From: Gammaproteobacteria bacterium
GTDB taxonomy: Bacteria; Pseudomonadota; Gammaproteobacteria; Chromatiales; Chromatiaceae
Reading direction: 5' to 3'
Length of the DNA stretch: 64,000 bases
NCBI GenBank assembly: GCA_020445335.1
Contig: JAGRGU010000005.1
Location: 44,241-108,240, forward strand
A program made the translations under genes and the position numbers. Position 1 is the stretch's first letter. Each line of letters opens with the position of its first letter. Below, piece after piece: positions 42,807-51,973 of this stretch. Under the pieces are notes generated by a model. The model saw nothing but the letters and a program-made list of their open reading frames with translations. It ran no database searches and had not been told where the DNA came from.

Positions 42807-43418
42807 TCAAAGTTCCTCGTCCGGCAGCTGCGTCTCAGCAAAGCGAGCGGTCACCATGCCGACCGCACGCCGCGCGATCCGCTCGAGCGAGAAGAGCACC
42901 ATCAGCGCGCCACCGCAGATGATGGCGAGAAAGGCGACGCCGCCCGGAAGGCCGATGTTCGGCAGCGTCGACTGCCAGGTGCGGGCCGCCAGCTGATAAC
43001 CGTAGACGATCATGCCGCTGCCGAAGGCGATGATGATCAGATCCGAGAAGGTGTGCAGCACCATCTTCACCTTGTGCGGTACCAGGTGCAGGAAGACGTC
43101 GAACGAGAGGTGGTACCCCTCGCGGATGCCGACTGCCGCGCCGAGGAAGATGAACCACCCCATCAGCAGAATCGAGTAGCTCTCGGTCCAGGTCGGGGTA
43201 TCGTTCAGCACGAAGCGGCCGAACACCTGCCAGGCGATGAACGCCGTCATCAACACCAGCCCGGTGCCCGAAATCAGCAGCGAGACGCGGGCCAGAAACG
43301 CCGTTACGCGCGATACCTTCCTGAGAAAATCTTTCACAGTCGATGCGGCCGGGTAGCGGGCTCTCTCCCCCGCCATCACTCGTTGCGGATCGGAGAAAAG
43401 CGCCTGTGTTAATGACAC
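42807..43418 (-). CDS. dctQ: TRAP transporter small permease subunit (DctQ type)
   Basis: A 203-residue inner-membrane protein with four helices, for example FLARVSLLISGTGLVLMTAFIAWQVFGRF and SYSILLMGWFIFLGAAVG, and the DctQ marker WTESYSILLMGW. It supports the large permease. The N terminus is uncertain: ATG at 43418 gives about 28 extra residues ahead of the first helix; ATG at 43376 or a GTG nearer the helix are alternatives. It lies after dctP, with a hairpin-containing gap of 155 bp, and is adjacent to dctM. Confidence 0.92.
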   Translation of the reverse strand: MSLTQALFSDPQRVMAGERARYPAASTVKDFLRKVSRVTAFLARVSLLISGTGLVLMTAFIAWQVFGRFVLNDTPTWTESYSILLMGWFIFLGAAVGIREGYHLSFDVFLHLVPHKVKMVLHTFSDLIIIAFGSGMIVYGYQLAARTWQSTLPNIGLPGGVAFLAIICGGALMVLFSLERIARRAVGMVTARFAETQLPDEEL

Positions 43419-43521
43419 CGGTCAGGGCCGGTGGCTACGGGTTACAAGCTGACACCCCTATGTCGGCCAGGAGCCGATGCTCCCCTCTCCACAAGCGGAA
43501 GCGACCCAGGGTGAGGGGCTG

Positions 43522-43545
43522 CCCTCTCCCATTCAGGGGAGAGGG
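43522..43545 (-). terminator. Intercistronic hairpin between dctP and dctQ
   Basis: CCCTCTCCC and GGGAGAGGG form a perfect 9-bp stem with a six-base loop. It lies in the 155-bp gap after the dctP stop. No T-run follows, so it is more likely an mRNA-stabilising structure that raises binding-protein levels than a terminator. A second partly matching GC-rich pair lies just beyond (about 43480-43520). Confidence 0.55.
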
Positions 43546-43573
43546 TCCACTCGATTTCAGTGCTTCAAACAAC

Positions 43574-44554
43574 CTACTTGGTGGCTTGGATCCGGGCGAC
43601 CAGATCCTTCAGCTTCGGCGTGGTCACGAACTTCGCATAGACCGGTGCCATCGCCTCGATGAAGGGAGTCTTGTCGATGTCGGTAACGATGTTGACGCCC
43701 GCCGCCCGTACCTTTTTCTCGGACCTGGCTTCACGCTCGACCCATTTCTCGCGCATGTAGGGGACCGACGCCTTGGCTGCCGCGACCACCGCGGCCTGAT
43801 CCTCTTTGGAGAGCTTGTTCCAGGTGCTCTCCGCCATCACCAGCACCTCTGGAACGATCAGGTGCTGATCGAGGGTATAGTGGCCGGCGACCTCGTAGTG
43901 GCCCGAGGACTCGAACGAGGGCCAGTTGTTCTCGGCGCCGTCGATGACACCGGTCTGGATCGACGAATAGACCTCGCCGTATGGCATCGGCGTGGCATTG
44001 CCGCCGAGCGCGTTGACCATCTCAACGAACAGATCCGACTGCATGACCCGGAACTTCATCCCCTTCAGGTCATCCATGCTGGTGATCGGCTTTTTGCTGT
44101 TGTAGAAAGATCTGGAGCCGCCATCGTAGAACGCCAGCCCGACCAACTGGTGGGCCCTGAAGGCGTCGAGAATATCCTGGCCGATCGGTCCGTCCATCAC
44201 CTTGTGCATGTGTTCGACCGAACGGAAGATGTAGGGCAGCGAGGGAACCTTGGTCTCTTCGATGATATTGTTGAACGGGCCGAGCGAGATACGGTTCATA
44301 TCGATCACGCCGAACTGGGTCTGCTCGATCGTATCCTTCTCCTGACCGAGTTGCGCCGAGTGGAACACCTCTATACCCAGGCGTCCGTTGGTCTTCTCTT
44401 CCAGGATTTTCCCCATGTACTTCACCGCCTCGACGGTCGGGTAGCCGTCGGGATGCGTATCGGACGAACGCAGAACCATCTGGGCGGCCGAGACACTCAT
44501 GGCCGAACTCAGCAGCAACGCAGCAGCAACACCAATACCTTTGAGGTGATTCAT
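43574..44554 (-). CDS. dctP: TRAP transporter substrate-binding protein (DctP type)
   Basis: A 326-residue periplasmic binding protein. Signal peptide: [23 protein letters not shown], then [21 protein letters not shown]. The conserved Arg-containing region [22 protein letters not shown] and the [15 protein letters not shown] segment are typical of the family and bind a carboxylate. ATG 44554 follows GGAGGATGTTTAG. It is the first gene of the long uronate operon (44554 to 37691), and the palindrome 99 bp upstream is its likely operator. The ligand is inferred as a uronate. Confidence 0.95.
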   Translation of the reverse strand: MNHLKGIGVAAALLLSSAMSVSAAQMVLRSSDTHPDGYPTVEAVKYMGKILEEKTNGRLGIEVFHSAQLGQEKDTIEQTQFGVIDMNRISLGPFNNIIEETKVPSLPYIFRSVEHMHKVMDGPIGQDILDAFRAHQLVGLAFYDGGSRSFYNSKKPITSMDDLKGMKFRVMQSDLFVEMVNALGGNATPMPYGEVYSSIQTGVIDGAENNWPSFESSGHYEVAGHYTLDQHLIVPEVLVMAESTWNKLSKEDQAAVVAAAKASVPYMREKWVEREARSEKKVRAAGVNIVTDIDKTPFIEAMAPVYAKFVTTPKLKDLVARIQATK

Positions 44555-44652
44555 CTAAACATCCTCCGCTTATGGACAGGTTGGCCGCTCAATTTCCCCA
44601 ACAGATCGATCGGCCGGTAGTGAAATCGTCGAATTCTCTTGCCATGCTTTTT

Positions 44653-44686
44653 CTGTATACTAGCATACTAATATGCTAGTATACAG
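44653..44686. promoter_or_regulatory. 34-bp perfect palindrome, predicted GntR operator between dctP and gntR
   Basis: The arm CTGTATACTAGCATA at 44653-44667 is exactly mirrored at 44672-44686 with a four-base spacer (CTAA). It contains GTATAC/CATAC half-sites in the style of GntR-family operators and TATACT -10-like hexamers on both strands. It lies between the divergent dctP and gntR genes (99 and 128 bp from their start codons), so one bound repressor could control both. Binding by the adjacent regulator is inferred. Confidence 0.75.
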
Positions 44687-44814
44687 TTTAATTTCGATGC
44701 AAACACGCTCTCACGGACTACGAATTCCCGGTGCAAGAGGTTAAAGTTTGCGGCCGAACGAAATATCAACGGTTGCGATTGCGAACCGGACCCTTCAGAG
44801 CATGGGAGAATCCT

Positions 44815-45525
44815 GTGAGTGTGACGGATCAACTCAACCTTCTGAGCCAGAATCAGCCCAAGCCGCTTTCGATCACCGACCGCGTCTACGAGGAGCTGTA
44901 CCACCGGATCATCAATCTCGCGCTGCCGCCGGGATCGAAGCTCTCGGAAGCTGAGGTCGCCAGCCAGATGGGGGTCAGCCGCCAGCCGGTGCGCGACGCT
45001 TTCTACCGCCTGTCGCAGGCCAAGCTACTGATGGTAAGGCCGCAGCGCGCCACCATCGTCATGCCGATCTCGGAGGAGGCGGTACACGAGGCGATCTTCA
45101 TCCGGGCGGCGCTCGAGTTGGAGACGGTCAGAGCAGCGATACCGGTGATGACACGGGAGAGAATCGCCGAGCTGCGCGAGAATCTCAAGGGCCAGGCGGC
45201 TGCCTGCGACGCCGGCGACAGCGAGAGTTTTCATACGCTCGACGAGGAGTTTCACCGCCAGATCTGCGCCTACTCGGGACACGAGCAGGTCTGGACGCTG
45301 ATCCAGAACAACAAGGCGCACATGGACCGCATCCGCTATTTGTCGCTGGAGACCGGCAACGCGAGGAACGCACAGCAGGATCACAGCGCGATTCTCGACG
45401 CGATCGCCGCCGGCGACGAGGAGCGGGCACTGGAGGCGATGCGTGGCCACATCTACCGTATCGCCGCGATCGGCAGCCGTATCCGCAATGAATATGCCGA
45501 GTATTTCGACATGTCGATTCTTTGA
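44815..45525 (+). CDS. GntR-family transcriptional regulator (FadR/FCD type), TRAP/uronate operon
   Basis: A 236-residue regulator. The N-terminal winged helix (about 25-95) reads ITDRVYEELYHRIINLALPPG, then LSEAEVASQMGVSRQPVRDAFYRLSQAKLL. Residues 100-225 are an all-helical FCD ligand-binding domain with the metal-type His/Asp pattern (EFHRQICAYSGH, DHSAILDAI). GTG 44815 is chosen because GGGAGAA lies six bases upstream; the ORF upstream of it has no family similarity. It is divergent from the TRAP-Kdu operon across the palindromic operator. A uronate intermediate such as KDG or DKI is the likely effector. Confidence 0.9.
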   Translation: MSVTDQLNLLSQNQPKPLSITDRVYEELYHRIINLALPPGSKLSEAEVASQMGVSRQPVRDAFYRLSQAKLLMVRPQRATIVMPISEEAVHEAIFIRAALELETVRAAIPVMTRERIAELRENLKGQAAACDAGDSESFHTLDEEFHRQICAYSGHEQVWTLIQNNKAHMDRIRYLSLETGNARNAQQDHSAILDAIAAGDEERALEAMRGHIYRIAAIGSRIRNEYAEYFDMSIL

Positions 45526-45996
45526 TTTACACCTCATGCCACGCTAGCGGATCAGGTTAGTCGATCGCCCATCGCGTTCATACGTTGACTTCGGTTAACG
45601 AGAAGGAAATCGCGGGTCAACAGTCGATTGCGAAAGTGTTCGCCACCCAACTCTTCTTAGCCCCCCCACTCATCCCGTGAGTGCTGAATAGAAACACCAA
45701 GGGATTTGATCGCCGGTACTCCCCGTTACACCGAATTTTCTCGACCATCACTTAGAAAGCGCTCAACCAGGCGATGGATGAACTGGGTAATCGTCCCCGG
45801 AAATGCCCAGGCATTAGAATATCCAATCAGGCATTTTTCGAGATCAAACCACCTGTTGCACTGGCGAGTTGAATTCGCGTCCCAATAGATGATCGTTTAT
45901 GCTCTGCGTAGACCTTGCAACTTCCAACATGCGCGCAAGTTGTAACGGTCGTGCTTCAAGTTCCCAGCCGTTGATGAACCCTTGGGGCTTTGATAC
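45526..45996. other. Intergenic region with IS30 remnant
   Basis: This 471-bp stretch separates the GntR regulator from the GGDEF-EAL gene. Its right-central part is the degenerate IS30-type transposase end listed separately. The first part (about 45526-45650) and the last 120 bases show no recognised gene or RNA. The promoter of the following gene should lie after 45880. Confidence 0.55.
45687..45872 (+). pseudogene. IS30-family transposase C-terminal remnant, inactivated
   Basis: Translating the plus strand from 45687 gives the end of an IS30-type DDE transposase: RNTKGFDRRY, FSTIT, a TAG stop at 45753 in place of the usual Glu, then KALNQAMDELGNRPRK and a closing VALAS stop at 45870. IS30 proteins have the pattern ENTNGLLRQY, FSTITEKALN and NNRPRKCLGY there. 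The catalytic Glu of the ENTNG motif is Arg, and the region upstream is shifted and unreadable. GTTGCACTGGCGAGTTGAATTCGCG-like sequence at the end resembles the IS30 inverted repeat. Only about 60 codons of the C terminus survive, so it is dead. Confidence 0.75.
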
Positions 45997-48993
45997 ATGG
46001 AAAAACTGCACACTGTGGCAGACGTATGGCGCGGAGGCGCACCGGGAACTCAGGGAAAGTCGCTGTCGGCGATTATGGCCGGGCTGGCTTTCGTTTTCTG
46101 CCTGGCAGGGTGGTACACCTGGCAACAGTACGAGGATTACAAATCCCATCAGTGGCGTTTGCTGCTGGAGTCGGCGCGGGGAGCAGCGGGTGAAGTCGGC
46201 AGCTTCATCGAAGAGCAACGGCGGCGGGTCGATCTCTTTGCCAGCGACGAACACGGGTTGTTGAACCGCTTTGCTTCCAGACCCGACGATGCGGCGGTAT
46301 TTGCCGAACTCGGGGGAAAACTGCGCATCCACTTTCCCAAAAGCTACGCTTTCACCCTGGCGGACCAAACGGGCACCCTGCTCTATGACGACTTCGGGGA
46401 GTTCGTGGGCGAGCAGTGCAAGAACGATATCCGCGCTTTCGCCAATCACGGCAGCCTCGACCATGTAATCGTCCATCCCGGTCCACAGGTCTATCACGTG
46501 GACATCATGTCTTACTGGCGGCAGCAGACGACCGGAGAGCAAGGGGTATTTTTTGTGAGCTTCAAGCTCGATGTCATTCGACGGCTCCTTGCAAGCCATC
46601 AGCTTTCGTCACAGAAACTGATGGTCGTGAACAGAAGCAATTCGAACCTGATAGAGGTGAGTGCCTCGGGCACGAGAGACGAACTGCAACGCGAACCATT
46701 CCTGAGCAAGACGGAGGCGGACAATATCGCCGCGTCGTTGCCGATTGAGGGCACCGGCTGGAACCTCGTGGCGATCGCAAACGAAGATCAGTACCACCAG
46801 GTGTTTCAACAGCTGTTACGCAAAAACGCGATGGTACTGGGCATCGCGACAATCGTGCTTCTGTCGGCCTGGCTGCTGTGGGTCGAGACAGGGCGTCGCC
46901 GGGCGGCCGTCCGGTCGTGGGAACAGTCTGAGGAGCAGTTGCAACTGCTGCTGGATTCGACGGCTGAGGGTATTTACGGCGTCGATCTGCAGGGCGTGTG
47001 CTCTTTCTGCAATCCCGCGGCTGTGCGCATGCTCGGCTTTACAGCGCAAAGGGAACTGCTCGGTCGGAAAATGCATGGCCTGGTTCATCACAGCCGCGCG
47101 GATGGCGAGCCCTATCCCATACGGGAGTGGCCGGTCATTCAGACACTTGAAAGAAAACTCGCACACCATATGGATGACGAAGTACTTTGGCGCGCCGACG
47201 GTACCCCTTTCCCTGTCGAATACTGGTCTTACCCGATCCTGAAGCACGGACGACTGGTCGGGGCCGTGGTCACATTTGTGGATGCTACCGAACGCAAACT
47301 GGCCGAGAAGGCCCTGTACGAAGAGAAAGAGCGTGCGCTGGTCACGCTGCACTCCATCGGCGACGCGGTGATCACCACCGACCCCGATGGCATCGTCGAC
47401 TACCTCAACCCCGTCGCCGAAGAGATAACCGGGTGGAGCTCAAAGGAGGCCGCAGGCTGTCCGCTGGATGAGGTGTTCCGCATCGTAAACGAGCACAATC
47501 ATAAGCCGGTGCAAAGTCCGGTGATCCGATGCCTGGCGGAGGGACGCACCATCGGGCTCGCCAATCACACCGTGCTGATCCACCGGGATGGCAAGCGATT
47601 CAGCATAGAGGATACAGCAGCCCCGATTCTGGCGGGGGACGGTACGGTGCTCGGTGTCGTCCTGGTCTTCAAGGATGTGAGCGAGGCGAGGCGCATGGCG
47701 CGGGAAATCGCGCATCAGGCCTCCCACGACTCACTGACCGGCCTGGTCAACCGCCGCGCTTTCGAGGAGCGGTTGCGGCGCGTTCTTGAAACAACGCGGG
47801 GAACTCAGAATACGCACGCCCTGTGCTACCTCGATCTGGATCAGTTCAAGGTGATCAACGACACCTGCGGCCACGTCGCAGGCGATGAGTTGCTGCGACA
47901 GATCGCAGGTATACTGCAGTCGAAGATACGAACCCGCGACACCCTGGCCCGCCTCGGAGGCGATGAGTTCGGCGTGCTGATGGAGCACTGCCCGCTGGCG
48001 CAATCCAAACGGGTCGCAGAGTTGCTGCGCAAGTCGATCGAGGGATTCCGCTTTCTGTGGGAAGACAAGGCATTTGAAATTGGCGTCAGCATCGGATTGG
48101 TCGAGCTCACCGAGATAAGTGAAAGCGTCAGCTCGGTGCTGCGCGCGGCCGATATCGCCTGTTATGCGGCCAAGGACCTGGGCAGGAACCGCATTCATTT
48201 CTATCGTCAGGACGATGCTGACCTTACCAAACGACATGGAGAGATGGAGTGGATAGCGCGAATCCTGCGCGCGATCGAGGAAGAACGCTTCCAGCTTTAC
48301 TACCAGCCGATTGTGCCGCTTCAGCCAGTGTTCCCTCCCGGACAGCACTATGAACTGCTTGTGCGCATGCGAGACGAGAACGGCAGAATCGTCCTGCCGG
48401 GATCTTTCATGCCCGCTGCGGAACGCTACGGTGTCGTCGAAAAGATCGACCGTTGGGTAATCGAAAATGCGCTGCGCTGGCTGGCCGGCAACCCCATTTT
48501 GCTGGAGCGTCTTTACCTCTGTTCGATCAATCTGTCGGGACAATCGCTTGGCAGCGATTCTTCCTTTGCGTTCATCACACAATTATTTGACGAAACTGGA
48601 GTTTCGCCAAATAAGATCTGCTTTGAAATAACCGAGACAGCCGCCATCACCAACCTTGTAGAGGCGAGCCGATTCATCAAGATGCTGCGGCAGCGCGGCT
48701 GCCGTTTCGCCCTCGATGATTTTGGCAGCGGATTGTGCTCATTCGCCTATCTCACCAACCTGCCGGTGGATTTCCTGAAGATCGATGGGTTGTTCATAAA
48801 GTCCATCCTGGACGACCCGATCCACCTGGCGATGGTGCGCTCCATCAACGAAATCGGCCAAGTCATGGGCAAGCAGACTATCGCAGAGTTCGTAGAGAAC
48901 GAAGAGATTGCGGAAAAACTCAAAAGTGTCGGCATCGATTGTGCGCAGGGATTCGGCATCGGCCGCCCGCAACCGATCGAGGCACTGAGTTGA
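45997..48993 (+). CDS. Membrane-bound PAS-GGDEF-EAL cyclic-di-GMP signalling protein
   Basis: A 998-residue sensor and enzyme. A first helix (about 28-45, GLAFVFCLAGWYTW) and a second (about 278-300, VLGIATIVLLSAWLLWV) flank a periplasmic sensor region. Two PAS domains follow (about 315-440 and 455-565). The GGDEF domain (about 575-735) has an intact RLGGDEFG loop and an RTRD inhibitory site five residues before it. The EAL domain (about 745-995) has YELLVRM instead of EAL but keeps SINLSGQ, EITETA, LDDFGSG, KIDG, AEFVEN and QGFGIGRP. Both synthase and hydrolase activity are plausible. ATG 45997 is used; its ribosome-binding site is weak. It sits between two halves of the uronate island, next to an IS remnant. 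Confidence 0.92.
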   Translation: MEKLHTVADVWRGGAPGTQGKSLSAIMAGLAFVFCLAGWYTWQQYEDYKSHQWRLLLESARGAAGEVGSFIEEQRRRVDLFASDEHGLLNRFASRPDDAAVFAELGGKLRIHFPKSYAFTLADQTGTLLYDDFGEFVGEQCKNDIRAFANHGSLDHVIVHPGPQVYHVDIMSYWRQQTTGEQGVFFVSFKLDVIRRLLASHQLSSQKLMVVNRSNSNLIEVSASGTRDELQREPFLSKTEADNIAASLPIEGTGWNLVAIANEDQYHQVFQQLLRKNAMVLGIATIVLLSAWLLWVETGRRRAAVRSWEQSEEQLQLLLDSTAEGIYGVDLQGVCSFCNPAAVRMLGFTAQRELLGRKMHGLVHHSRADGEPYPIREWPVIQTLERKLAHHMDDEVLWRADGTPFPVEYWSYPILKHGRLVGAVVTFVDATERKLAEKALYEEKERALVTLHSIGDAVITTDPDGIVDYLNPVAEEITGWSSKEAAGCPLDEVFRIVNEHNHKPVQSPVIRCLAEGRTIGLANHTVLIHRDGKRFSIEDTAAPILAGDGTVLGVVLVFKDVSEARRMAREIAHQASHDSLTGLVNRRAFEERLRRVLETTRGTQNTHALCYLDLDQFKVINDTCGHVAGDELLRQIAGILQSKIRTRDTLARLGGDEFGVLMEHCPLAQSKRVAELLRKSIEGFRFLWEDKAFEIGVSIGLVELTEISESVSSVLRAADIACYAAKDLGRNRIHFYRQDDADLTKRHGEMEWIARILRAIEEERFQLYYQPIVPLQPVFPPGQHYELLVRMRDENGRIVLPGSFMPAAERYGVVEKIDRWVIENALRWLAGNPILLERLYLCSINLSGQSLGSDSSFAFITQLFDETGVSPNKICFEITETAAITNLVEASRFIKMLRQRGCRFALDDFGSGLCSFAYLTNLPVDFLKIDGLFIKSILDDPIHLAMVRSINEIGQVMGKQTIAEFVENEEIAEKLKSVGIDCAQGFGIGRPQPIEALS

Positions 48994-49082
48994 GCGTGGA
49001 GTCCCCCTGACCGCTCCATGGCCCCATCTCCGCGCTGGAGGCGCTGGCTGCAACGCCCTGGTGAAGATCTGAGATACCCTGG

Positions 49083-50612
49083 CTAGAGCAGCGCGCCGAC
49101 GTGCCAGGGTGTGAACTCCTCGTCGCCGTAGCCGTTGAGTTCGCTCTTCGTCTGTTGTCCCGAGGCGGTGGCGATTACCGCGTCGAGAATGATCCGACCC
49201 ATCGAGTCGACGCTCTCCTCCCCTGCCAGGACCAGACCTGCATCGAGATCCATGTCATCCCGCATGTTGTGAAACAGGCGGCTGTTGCTGGCGATCTTGA
49301 TCGACGGCACCGGCTTGCTGCCGAATACCGAGCCCCGCCCGGTGGTGAAACAGATAAGATTTGCGCCGCCGGCGATCATACCGGTGACGGAGGCGGGATC
49401 GTAGCCGGGCGTATCCATGAATACGAGCCCTTTCGCGGACAACGCTTCGGCGTAGTCGTAGACCCCGCGCAACGGTGAACTCCCCCCCTTGGCGACGGCA
49501 CCGAGCGACTTCTCGATAATGGTCGTCAGTCCACCGGCCCTGTTACCGGCAGAGGGGTTGTTGTCGAGTATGACGCCGTTGGCGGCGGCGTATTGGCGCC
49601 ACCAGTCGAGCAGACGCAGAAGTCGTTCGGCGATCTCCGGGGTTGCCGCGCGGTGCGTCAGAAGATGCTCGGCGCCGAAGATCTCCGGAGTCTCCGAGAG
49701 CACTGCGGTGCCACCCTGTTCCACCAGCAGATCGGCCGCGCGACCCAGCGCCGGATTGGCGCTCATTCCCGAGTATGCGTCGGAACCGCCGCACTCGAGC
49801 CCGACCACCAGCTCGCTGAGCGGAATCGGTTCGCGCCGGCAACGATTGGCCAGTGGCAGCATCCCGCGCACCAGCGCGATCCCCTCGTCGATGGTGCTGC
49901 GTGTCCCGCCCTGTTGCTGGATCACCAGATAGCGCGCCAGTTCATGTTCCGGCAGCGCGTGGCTGGCCGCCACCGCGCCGATGCTGTTGCTCTCGCAGCC
50001 GAGTCCGACCATCAGGAACCCTGCGACGTTGGGGTGGCGGGCGTAACCGGCGAGCACTCGCGCCAGGCGTGCGTTGCTCATGCAGCCGAAGGCATGGGTA
50101 CAGGCGACCACACCGTCGACATTGGGAAACGCCTCCAGCGCATCGCCACGGAAGGCATCGGCGATGCCCCGACAGACCGTCGCGGAGCAGTTGACGGTGC
50201 TCAGCACCAGGATATGGTTGCGCGTGCCCGCGCCGCCGTCGGCGCGCCGATAGCCCTGGAAGAAGAGTGAGCTCCGTGCCTGTTGCGGTACCGCTGTGGC
50301 GGGCTCTGCGCCCGCTGCCAGCCTGCGATCGAACTCGCCCATGGTCAGGTTGTGCGAGTGCACAAGCGATCCGGCGGCGATCTCGCTCGAGGCCAGACCG
50401 ATCAGCTGGCCATATTTGAAGACCCCCTCCCCTGCGGCGATCGAGCGGCTTGCGAGTTTGTGCCCCGCAGGGATCGGCTCACGGCAGCTGACCGTTCCCG
50501 AGCCCCCATCGACGACGCAGCCGGCCGGGAGCTCTTCCCTGGCCACGACGATGTTATCGCTATCGTGCAAGCGTATGACCAGACAATCCGTTTCAGTCGT
50601 CTCAAGGGTCAT
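49083..50612 (-). CDS. uxaA: Altronate dehydratase (UxaA/GarD family)
   Basis: A 509-residue dehydratase converting D-altronate to 2-keto-3-deoxygluconate, the galacturonate branch. An N-terminal SAF domain (about 10-90) is followed by the UxaA core: NHILVLSTVNCSATV, VVACTHAFGCMSN, MVGLGCESNSIG, GLECGGSDAYSGMSANPALG and NLICFTTGRGSVFGSKPVPSIKI. Length matches E. coli UxaA (495). It follows manD by 24 bp and is probably co-transcribed leftward from 51845. No UxaB-specific gene is present; the UxuB homologue could serve. The family includes galactarate dehydratase, so the sugar acid is inferred. Confidence 0.92.
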   Translation of the reverse strand: MTLETTETDCLVIRLHDSDNIVVAREELPAGCVVDGGSGTVSCREPIPAGHKLASRSIAAGEGVFKYGQLIGLASSEIAAGSLVHSHNLTMGEFDRRLAAGAEPATAVPQQARSSLFFQGYRRADGGAGTRNHILVLSTVNCSATVCRGIADAFRGDALEAFPNVDGVVACTHAFGCMSNARLARVLAGYARHPNVAGFLMVGLGCESNSIGAVAASHALPEHELARYLVIQQQGGTRSTIDEGIALVRGMLPLANRCRREPIPLSELVVGLECGGSDAYSGMSANPALGRAADLLVEQGGTAVLSETPEIFGAEHLLTHRAATPEIAERLLRLLDWWRQYAAANGVILDNNPSAGNRAGGLTTIIEKSLGAVAKGGSSPLRGVYDYAEALSAKGLVFMDTPGYDPASVTGMIAGGANLICFTTGRGSVFGSKPVPSIKIASNSRLFHNMRDDMDLDAGLVLAGEESVDSMGRIILDAVIATASGQQTKSELNGYGDEEFTPWHVGALL

Positions 50613-50636
50613 TCGCCAGCTCCGATCCAGTTTCCG

Positions 50637-51845
50637 TTACCAGCTCGTCAGGGTGCCGTCGAGCAGGCGGTTCACCGGCAGATAGGCACGCTGGTAGGGG
50701 TACTTCGCCGCCAGCGACTCGTCGATATCCACGCCATGTCCCGGTGTCTCGCCCGGAAGCAGGTAGCCGCTGTCGAAACGGTAGTCGTGCGGAAAAACCG
50801 CGTCGGTCTCTGGTGTATGGCGCATATACTCCTGGATGCCGAAATTGGGTACCCAGATATCGAAATGGAGCGCCGCACCCATGCAGACCGGCGACAGATC
50901 GGTGGCGCCGTGGCAGCCGGTGCGCACGTGATGCAGATCGGCCAACGTGGCGATGCGCCGCAGATGGGTGATACCTCCGGCGTGTACCACGGTGGTGCGG
51001 ACATAGTCGATCAGCTCCTGTTCGATCAACGTACGGCACTGCCAGACGGTATTGAATATCTCGCCCACCGCGAGCGGTGTCACGGTATGCTGGCGTATGG
51101 TTCTCCAGGCCTCCTGATTCTCCGCCGGAACGCTGTCCTCCAGCCAGAAGAGTCGGTAGGGCTCGAGCGACTGGCCGAGTCGCGCGGCCTCGATCGGCGT
51201 CAGGCGGTGGTGCGCGTCGTGCAGCAGGTGCGGCTCGAAACCGAACCTGCTGCGGAGCCGCTCGAACAGCTTCGGAACCTGGTCCAGATAGCGCTCCGTC
51301 GACCACAGATTTTCGCTCGGCAGATCGGCGTCGGCCGGCTCGTAGAAGAGCTTGTCGCTGGAGACGCCGTAGGTGCTGGCCAGCCCGGGGATTCCGCACT
51401 GCGCCCGCACCGCCTTGTAGCCCAGTTCGATGAAGCGGTCGACTTCGTCCGCCGTCTCTTCGATGTCGCGGCCGTTGGCGTGGCCGTAGACCATCACACC
51501 GCTGCGGCTGCGCCCGCCGAGCAGCTGGTAGAGCGGCAGACCCGCCGCCTTCGCCTTGATGTCCCATAAAGCGGTATCGACCGCGGCGATGGCGCTCATC
51601 GTCACCGGCCCGCCACGCCAGTAGGCCCCTTTGTAGAGGTATTGCCAGATATCCTCGATCTGGTGGGCATCGCGTCCGATCAGGCAGGGGATCAGATGGT
51701 CGTTGAGGTATGCCGCCACCGCCAGCTCGCGGCCGTTGAGGGTGGCGTCGCCGATTCCGTGCAGCCCCTCGTCGGTAGTGATCTTGAGGGTGACGAAGTT
51801 TCGTCCGGGTGCGGTGACGATCACCTTCGCGTCGACGATTTTCAT
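50637..51845 (-). CDS. manD: D-mannonate dehydratase, enolase superfamily (ManD/RspA type)
   Basis: A 402-residue enzyme that dehydrates D-mannonate to 2-keto-3-deoxygluconate, replacing UxuA. It begins [22 protein letters not shown], with the ManD capping loop and metal ligands in [21 protein letters not shown] and [11 protein letters not shown] (Asp, Glu, Glu), and the [24 protein letters not shown] segment. ATG 51845 is chosen: the upstream frame is unrelated, and family members start MKI. The family includes low-activity D-gluconate dehydratases; the uronate context favours mannonate. It faces the gntR-uxaC-uxuB unit across an inverted repeat. Confidence 0.9.
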   Translation of the reverse strand: MKIVDAKVIVTAPGRNFVTLKITTDEGLHGIGDATLNGRELAVAAYLNDHLIPCLIGRDAHQIEDIWQYLYKGAYWRGGPVTMSAIAAVDTALWDIKAKAAGLPLYQLLGGRSRSGVMVYGHANGRDIEETADEVDRFIELGYKAVRAQCGIPGLASTYGVSSDKLFYEPADADLPSENLWSTERYLDQVPKLFERLRSRFGFEPHLLHDAHHRLTPIEAARLGQSLEPYRLFWLEDSVPAENQEAWRTIRQHTVTPLAVGEIFNTVWQCRTLIEQELIDYVRTTVVHAGGITHLRRIATLADLHHVRTGCHGATDLSPVCMGAALHFDIWVPNFGIQEYMRHTPETDAVFPHDYRFDSGYLLPGETPGHGVDIDESLAAKYPYQRAYLPVNRLLDGTLTSW

Positions 51846-51930
51846 GGATTGCGATCCCCCGGCGCCCGCTTGCGGGTGTGAAAAAGAAAAATTGGCCTTA
51901 CCACTTGACCTCCTGGCTATACGACCATAA

Positions 51931-51949
51931 TCTTGACAACTGGTCAAGA
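51931..51949. promoter_or_regulatory. Inverted repeat 7-5-7, candidate GntR operator between manD and gntR
   Basis: TCTTGAC at 51931-51937 and GTCAAGA at 51943-51949 form a perfect inverted repeat with a five-base spacer (AACTG). It lies in the 128-bp divergent gap, 82 bp from the manD start and 25 bp from the gntR start, and overlaps promoter-like TTGACA sequence. It resembles FadR-type half-sites (ACTGGTC). Control of both directions by the adjacent GntR protein is inferred. Confidence 0.6.
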
Positions 51950-51973
51950 AGCTGCGTGGAGGCACCGAGCCCG

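Noticed and set aside
45706..45888. A 60-codon plus-strand gene in the IS30 scar
   Set aside because: It is another frame of the degenerate transposase; the IS30 similarity lies in a different phase.
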